64,000 nt of DNA from Sorex araneus (lineage: Eukaryota > Chordata > Mammalia > Eulipotyphla > Soricidae), in assembly GCF_027595985.1 (NCBI RefSeq), contig NC_073305.1:179631949-179695948 (forward strand), written 5' to 3'. The position numbers and the translations under genes were made by a program. Positions 57,921 through 64,000 of the stretch are shown here, piece by piece. Under the pieces are notes generated by a model that did no database searches, had not been told where the DNA came from, and worked only from the letters and a program-made list of their open reading frames with translations. How positions within the stretch are numbered: the stretch's first letter is position 1; each line of letters opens with the position of its first letter.

Positions 57921-59142
57921 TGAGCCAGAGCGGGGAGGGCGTTTGCCTTGCATGCAGCAGACCCAGGTTTGATCTCCCAGCATCCCAGATGGTGACCTGT
58001 AAAAAACTAAAGCACGCCAAGGGGCGTGTGCACTCTCGGGCTCTCCCAGCGGCTCCATCTCACTGCCCACGTTTGGTGCTCTGGAACCACTGTGTGTGCT
58101 CTTGGTCAAGGGCAGGCGACAGAAGGAAGAAGGCCAAACTGGTTGCTCGATCAGTTTATTTCATTCTCTCTCTCTGCTTCTCTCCAGACTCTGGATCTCT
58201 CTCTGGATCTCTGGATCTGGCCCTCCAACCCACTCTTACAGCCTAGTTAAATCCCCCCAGCATGAGGGGGTTGGGGGGTACTCATAGGTGTGGTCACAAT
58301 TAATAGGGGTAAGGTTCCTTTCCCTCAGGGGATGCTTCTCCTAGGACTGATTCTCTTTCAGCAGGAGGATCCACCCAAGGGCGAATCCCATGAGTGTGTT
58401 TCTCCTCTCCTCATCCAGTAAACATATAAGCATTCATAATATTAATCATTTTGTATGGACACAATAAGAAATGCATTAAAGCTTATAGAATTGCTCTCCT
58501 GGGGTCATCTCAATCTCAGACTACAGTGCTCAGGCCAGATCAGTCTTTCTTATCCCTAGCAGGGTTCTAGTCTCGTCATTACTTTTGGATCATGACAGCA
58601 TTTGTCCGTGATCAAGCTCTTAACTTATAGTTAAGCATTGGGCACCTTGGACAGGCCCATCTCGATGCCAGGGTAGCACATAACTCACCGCTTGTCCTGG
58701 ATCCGTCCCATCCCTCGTCGGGACCCTGCTTTTGGGGTGCTAGGAACTGAGGGCAATTGAGGCTTAAGTGGAGAAAGCAGATGCCCGGGAGGGAATAATA
58801 TTCGAGGGAATAATTAAATCCCAAGTTACAAAAGCATAATATTGTCTTCTTATATCTATACAAAAAGGACATAGCTTTGAATAAACCATACAAAGGACTC
58901 AAGGAGAAGAGAAAAACAATATATACAAGTCAACAGAACATTAAGAAAGAAGCTACAAATAAACACAGAGGAATGGGAGCACTGTAACGGGAGTAACCCA
59001 ATAAACCTAAATTATCAGAGGCTATGTTATCCTACAGTGACCACCTCCCCTACCCCACCCCCCAGCACCGCCAGGAGTAATTCCTGAGCGCAGAGCCAGG
59101 AGTAACCTTGGGCATCGCTGGGTATGACTCAAAAAGCGGGGA
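57921..59142 (+). mobile_element. SINE type A split by an LTR
   Basis: 5' part 57921-57997 (GCCTTGCATGCAGCAGACCC to CAGATGGTGACC) resumes at 59043 (ACCTCCCC...CAGCACCGCCAGGAGTAATT) and ends TGACTCAAAAAGCGGGG. The LTR at 57998-59036 sits between. Confidence 0.88.
57998..59036 (-). mobile_element. Solo LTR copy 4, inserted in a SINE
   Basis: 1,039 bp from TGTAAAAAAC to ATCCTACA with a perfect 6-bp TSD GTGACC (57992-57997 / 59037-59042). Closely similar to copy 1 over its whole length but with a shorter GGATCT minisatellite. Retains the CTTAACT dyad (58619-58635). No viral genes. Confidence 0.9.
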
Positions 59143-59686
59143 AAAAAAAGTGAGGTACACTTGATGATCAGATAGATTCAAATGTTATTCATGGCGTATA
59201 GCCTAGTCCATGTTCTGGCTGTTTCATTTGCTAATGAATCATCTGCATTGGGAACATTGAACAAAGCCTGGATCTGTAGCAGAACTGTGTGGATCTGCAG
59301 AGCCAGGGATCACTTATCTTTTGTAATATCTAAATATATTCTTCCCAACTTGTCTACATTAGGATGATAAATTTTGGTTATAAGACGTACTTTAGAGGCT
59401 GCCAATGGATATTCTTCTGGAAGGAATAGTTCAAGTTTAAAAGTCCCCCCCCCCACCACCACCCGCCCTCAAAGAGGGACTCATGGGTGCCAGCAATGAC
59501 CACGTGACAATGAAAATAACAGGCATTGCTCTCATCTGCTTCTGCTTTAACGTCAGGAACAAGTTCTGCGAGCAAATGCTGGGTATCCTTGAATATTCTG
59601 GGCCAGCCTGGCCATCTTGGCAGCACTCAAGTTCTGGTCTCCCCAGTTTTCTTTTTGAGGACAGTATAGTGAATAAGTCTCAGAGA
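59143..59686. other. Intergenic unique DNA
   Basis: A C-rich run (CCCCCCCCCCACCACC) is at ~59446. No gene or repeat recognised. Confidence 0.5.
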
Positions 59687-60205
59687 GTCTCTTGCCCGCA
59701 AGCCTGGCTGTCTTCTCCAGGGCCCCTCAGAGGGACTGGGCTCCAGCTTCCCTCCCCACCCCGAGCAGAGCTCCTGGCAGCCGAAGACCACCGGAACCTA
59801 GCCATAGCCATGCTCGAGGCCCCTCTCCACATGTTCGGACAGGCCTCATGCATGAAGGTACCGGCAGAGGAACCCAGGTGTGTGTAATCCCATCAACGGC
59901 CAACATCCAGAGACTTAAAAGCAAGCTCTCAGAAGAAATCTTATAACCTACTTCTCCCCCTGGGAGAAACTGGCAAGCTTCTGAGAGTTTCCTGCCCACA
60001 TGGGACAGCCTTGCAAGCTTCCCATGGTGTATTCATATGCTAAATCCAGTAACAAGCTGGATCTTATTCCCCTGACCCTGAAAGAGCCTTCAGTGAGACA
60101 TCTTTGGGAGGGCCGAGTCGAGAGAGACTTCTAAGATCTCAGGGAAAGGACGAAAGGAGAGGTTACTGATTCGAGAAATCAATGATTAATGGGATTTCGT
60201 GATCG
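59687..60205 (+). mobile_element. RTE-tailed composite element
   Basis: Same 5' start as 25505 (GTCTCTTGCCCGCAAGCC), GC-rich leader with CTCATGCATGAAGGTACCGG, shortened middle, type B body, TAAGATCTCAGGGAAAGGAC and a degraded tail GATCGTGATAGTG. No ORF. TSD not evident. Confidence 0.75.
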
Positions 60206-60308
60206 TGATAGTGGATAATCAAATGTTAAAAGAGTAAACATATTCAAAATATTTACTGAAAAATAATTCATAATAAAAATATTGAATATGCACCTTTATC
60301 TATCATCT

Positions 60309-60562
60309 GGGGTGGAGCGATAGCACAGTGGGTAGGGTGTTTGCCTTGCACGCAACCAACCCTGGTTCAATTCCTCTTCCCCTCTCGGATAGCCCGGCAA
60401 GCTACCGAGAGTATCCCGCCCCCGTGACAGAGCCTGGCAAGCTACTCATGGCATATTCAATATGCCAAAAATAGTAACAACAAGTCTCACAATGGAGATG
60501 TTACTGGTGCCCGCTCAAGCAAATCGATGAGCAACAGGATGACAGTGACAATGACAGTGAAA
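60309..60562 (+). mobile_element. SINE type B
   Basis: GGGGTGGAGCGATAGCACAG head, full body, tail AGGATGACAGTGACAATGAC. Confidence 0.92.
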
Positions 60563-60637
60563 AGATAAACAGATTTGTTGTGACAAGGTTAAATATTGTC
60601 AATAAATTAAACCTGCTACATTAAGAAATCAATGCTC

Positions 60638-60822
60638 TTTTGGGGCGGGAGTGAAAGCACAGTGGATAGGGCATTTGCCTTGCATGAGGCCGACCCGGGT
60701 TTGATTCCCAGCATCCCATATGGTCTCCTGAGCACCGCCAAGAATAATTCCTGAGTGCAGAGCCAGGAGTAACCTCTGTGCATTGCCAGGTGTGACCCAA
60801 AAAGAAAAAAAAAGAATAAAGA
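60638..60822 (+). mobile_element. SINE type A, young
   Basis: Perfect 15-bp TSD AAGAAATCAATGCTC (60623-60637 / 60823-60837). Canonical body GAGTGCAGAGCCAGGAGTAA. Confidence 0.96.
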
Positions 60823-60837
60823 AAGAAATCAATGCTC

Positions 60838-61810
60838 ATTGGTTGAATATAATTTTTGGCTACATTTAGTAAATATTTTATTTTGAACTTTTCCTATGAT
60901 ATTTTTATTGATGACAAAAAACTGAGGGTTTATTTTGCTACTGTGTGGGATTACAGAATGATAAATTTTCTCACTTCATTTTTATTAATCACTAATCTAC
61001 TGTCATGTTTGTAGGTATTTATAGGCCACAAAGTAACCAAATAGAGGTAAAAAGGAACTTATCATATTTTCTCGAGAAGTTATAAAATGACTGCTTTTTT
61101 ATATCTGAGTGTTTTTGACACCAATATTTCTATTTTTCTATGTGTTGTAGTTTTTAAATATAAAAATTATTAATATAAAATTATATTAATTTATACCAGA
61201 TACATGCCGTATGCAACAAACTATTTTATAGTTAAAAACTAAAGTTTAGGCAACTGGAAATTTTTGTATCAGCCAGTGGAACAAAGACATAGATTAGCCA
61301 AAAATGTTATTATGTACTCCTACTTCCATCTGAATATTAACCCTTATGAAATATCAATTAAAGATCAAATAATATATATTGACTTGTTTGCTTTGAAAAA
61401 AAATAAATATAAAGAAATATAAAACCTTTTATTTCTTTTCCTTTTATATAACCTTTTATTTCTTTTCTTTTTGAACTGTTTTTATGATATTATACAAAGA
61501 ATCTAAAAAAGATAATATAAATAACAAGAAAATGATAAATTAGGGTTAAGAGGAAATAGAGTAGGTAAAATTTTAGTGGTTAATATCAGTCTTACCTGGA
61601 ATCCACTTATCTGGAAAGGGCCACCAATATGATTCCTTAGCCTTTTATCTGCACATTTAAAGAAAGAAATATGAAAAGATACAGCATTGGGGATGAACTA
61701 ATTCCCATAAAAATTAAGGGAATTCTTGTAGAAGAAAGACAAGTCATTTATTCACAATAAGCAAAGATGTTTGAAGTCTATATTTTATACAGGATTTCTG
61801 TGGTTTAGTG
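60838..61810. other. AT-rich intergenic DNA
   Basis: No gene. One local direct repeat (AACCTTTTATTTCTTTTC twice at 61423-61469). Confidence 0.5.
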
Positions 61811-61823
61811 AACAGTGTCTTTT

Positions 61824-61982
61824 TTTTCCTTTTTGGGCCACACCCAGTGCTGTTCAGGGCTTATTCCTGCCCTGTGCTCAGGGAATCACTCTGCACAGGG
61901 GTCAGGGACCATATGGGAGGCTGGGATTGAATCCAGGTCCATTGAATACAAGGGAAATGCCTTTCTATCACCCCAGCCCATA
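61824..61982 (-). mobile_element. SINE type A
   Basis: GGGCCACACCCAGTGCTGTT start. TSD AACAGTGTCTTTT (61811-61823) / AACAGTATCTTTA (61983-61995). Confidence 0.9.
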
Positions 61983-61995
61983 AACAGTATCTTTA

Positions 61996-62423
61996 GGATA
62001 AAGACAACCTCAGGTTTTGTTGGGTTAAATGTATGCAGAAAAGTATCTATGAATGTATATATAAATGCACAAAATATTAATGAGTTTCATTATATATTAA
62101 TTAATTATCTATATTTCTACATACTAGGTAGAATATATCAATTCCCATATAATTAGGGGAGGTCAGTAGTTAAAATCTTACTGTTATGTAAGTGGAAGTA
62201 CGGATTCAAACCAAGACAGAACATTTCCAGTATGTGAGAGCTTCAGTCCTGGGCAGGGATCCTTCTATGAGAAACAGCATAGACTCTATTTGTTATGAAA
62301 GACTACTGCCACCGTGTATCATACCACATCTTTTTACAATATATTCACCTGTCATTGGACACCTAGGTTGATTCTGTATCTTAGTTATTGTACTTCTAAA
62401 TGATGCAATGAATAATGATGTTC
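61996..62423. other. Intergenic unique DNA
   Basis: Nothing recognised. Confidence 0.5.
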
Positions 62424-62435
62424 ATATGTTTTTTG

Positions 62436-62676
62436 GGGGGCTGGAGCGATAGCGCAGCAGGTAGGGCATTCACCTTGCATGCGGCCAACCTGGGTTCGAT
62501 TCCTCTGCCCCTCTCGGAGAGCCAGATACCGAGAGTATCTCACCCACATGGCAGAGCCTGGCAAGCTACCCGTGGCGTATTCCACATGCCCAAAACAGTA
62601 ACAATTCTCACAATGGAGATGTTACTGGTGCCCGCTCGAGCAAATTGATGAGCAATGGGATGACAGTGATACAGTG
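62436..62676 (+). mobile_element. SINE type B, young
   Basis: GGGGCTGGAGCGATAGCGCA head. TSD ATATGTTTTTTG at 62424, repeated with one extra T at 62677. Confidence 0.94.
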
Positions 62677-62689
62677 ATATGTTTTTTTG

Positions 62690-63134
62690 AATGAATTTTT
62701 TGCTGTTGTCTTGGGGGTTCCTGTTAAGGTGGGGGTGAGGGAGGGAACAGCATAGAAACACCAGTGGAGAGAAGTTGATATTGGTTGTGGGATTAGTGTT
62801 TGCATATTTTATGCCTAATATTTATCTATCAATCACGTTGTAATTCATGGTTATTTAAATTAGAAATAAATAAATAACATATATGAAATTTTTACTGGGG
62901 GGAAGACTTTTATTCTACTGTTTGTGTCTAGTAGAGCAACAATATTTCTGTTCCACTCAAAATCTTATTCAACTATGAAAGAACAAGTTACCATGAAAGA
63001 CAGTTGATTCACCCCTACCATTTTTCCCTAGGAATGATAAACTGTTCTGTCAAGACTCTTTAATGAACATTTTGTTTAAGGTTTTACAACCAAGAGAAAT
63101 CTAACGCAATAGCTGAAAGTCTCCTTTCATTCAG
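62690..63134. other. Intergenic unique DNA
   Basis: Nothing recognised. Confidence 0.5.
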
Positions 63135-63367
63135 CTGTAGCACTGTAGCACTGTGTCCCGTTGTTCATTGATTTGGCACCAGTAATGTCTCCATTGTGAG
63201 ACTTGTTGTAACCGTTTTTGGCATATCGAATACACCACGAGTAGCTTGCCAGGTTCTGCCATGTGGACGGGATAGCTTGCTGGGCTCTCGGAGAGGGGCG
63301 GAGGAATTGAACCGGGGTTTGCTGAATGCAAGGCAAAGCCCTACCCACTGTGCTATCTGCTCCAGCC
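63135..63367 (-). mobile_element. SINE type B
   Basis: TGTAGCACTGTAGCACTGTG tail with small deletions near TTGATTTGGCACC; head ends CTATCTGCTCCAGCCC. CTTTCATTC on both sides is a likely TSD. Confidence 0.9.
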
Positions 63368-64000
63368 CTTTCATTCCTTTCATTCAGCCACAAATACTAT
63401 TTCTTCTGCACACAATTTAAAGGTACATATAAGCGGCTTCTTCATCCTCATTCTCCCAAATTTCTCCAGCCAGCTTAAACACAGTTGATACGGCACATCT
63501 ATTCTAGTTTATCCCAGTTAGCCTCTTTAAACAAAAAGACTTTTTAGAAAGGTCTCTTTACACTGTAAATCACAATGTCCTTATGCATGTATTGACTTTT
63601 AGGGTGAATTTCTCTAATGACATTGTAATCTAAAAGCATCTGAAACCTGCTATTTCTCAGAAGAAACTACAACTGATAGCAGGACCAATTTCTAACTATT
63701 TCATCTATCAAAATGATTGAAAGAGTATTTTCTCTTACTAAATCCCGTTTCTTTTTTCCCCCCTATTTCAGCTTCAGACAAGAATAAGATTTGCTTGAAT
63801 TCTGTTCAATGGAGTCTATTTTTTAAATGTATTTTGTATCACCTAATTATTCTTGGATATTACTTTACAATGACATAGATCATTTAAAAATAGTACATTA
63901 AATTCAGTAGTGTAAAATTTGTAAGAATAGATTGAAAAGATAGAATTTTCTACCCCTTATACACATAGATAAATCTGATATTGATGTGAATATTTCCAGA
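63368..64000. other. Intergenic AT-rich DNA to window end
   Basis: A pyrimidine tract plus TTTCAG at ~63752-63770 looks like a splice acceptor, but no coding exon I recognise follows. Otherwise nothing seen. Confidence 0.45.

Noticed and set aside
63745..63800. Pyrimidine tract plus TTTCAG resembling a 3' splice site
   Set aside because: The following bases give no exon that I can match to VIP or another expected neighbour, and single splice-like motifs are common by chance.

Overview
This window is nuclear DNA from a mammal, most likely a shrew (Soricidae, probably Sorex). There are two reasons. First, about fifty insertions belong to tRNA-headed SINEs whose body ('GGGCTGGAGCGATAGCACAG ... 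GAGTGCAGAGCCAGGAGTAA') I recognise as the shrew SOR family. Second, a clear mammalian two-exon gene, MYCT1, is present. Nothing prokaryotic, organellar or plasmid-like was seen. Species assignment rests on memory of the SINE family; no search was run.

Gene content. MYCT1 (MYC target 1) is the only gene I can support. It lies on the + strand: exon 1 coding 29208-29259, a 16,049-bp intron, and exon 2 coding 45309-45820. The splice joins G|AG in phase 1 and gives a 187-residue single-pass membrane protein with a C-terminal PPAY motif. A TATA box (29036), a GATA motif and ETS-like cores lie just upstream. The longer N-terminus known from human MYCT1 is present only as a broken relict (29073-29207). 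In human, MYCT1 lies between SYNE1 and VIP; I found no exon of either neighbour.

Repeats. Everything else is intergenic or intronic DNA rich in retroelements. In the entries, 'SINE type A' means the ~170-bp form with the GAGTGCAGAGCCAGGAGTAA body and A-rich end. 'SINE type B' means the ~245-bp form whose body runs CTCGGAGAGCC...GATATGCCAAAAACAGTAAC and whose tail is GGGATGACAGTGATACAGTG. Longer composites (14487, 25505, 59687) and an RTE-clade LINE fragment (19923-21307) share the type B body and tail. This suggests that type B SINEs and the composites borrow the RTE retrotransposition machinery. L1 pieces are frequent. Four of them (3632, 22348, 36799, 53150) are short elements that carry an L1 3' end with a G-rich tract but no ORF. 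Three of those four begin with duplicated 270-320-bp GC-rich modules, and two have long perfect target-site duplications (TSDs).

A family of ~1.0-1.2-kb solo LTRs with 6-bp TSDs (class II ERV-like) is present in four copies. One sits inside another in opposite orientation (17020-19229) and one splits a SINE (57998-59036). There is one small hAT-like DNA transposon (38373). Large microsatellites include a ~720-bp (TTTC)n.

Layout. 1-8.2 kb: dense repeats. 8.2-10.4 kb: unique AT-rich. 10.4-27.7 kb: repeats, the nested LTRs and the RTE fragment. 27.75-34.4 kb: an unusually SINE-poor zone centred on MYCT1 exon 1. 34.4-45.3 kb: repeat-rich intron. 45.3-45.8 kb: exon 2. 46-64 kb: downstream intergenic DNA with many young SINEs.
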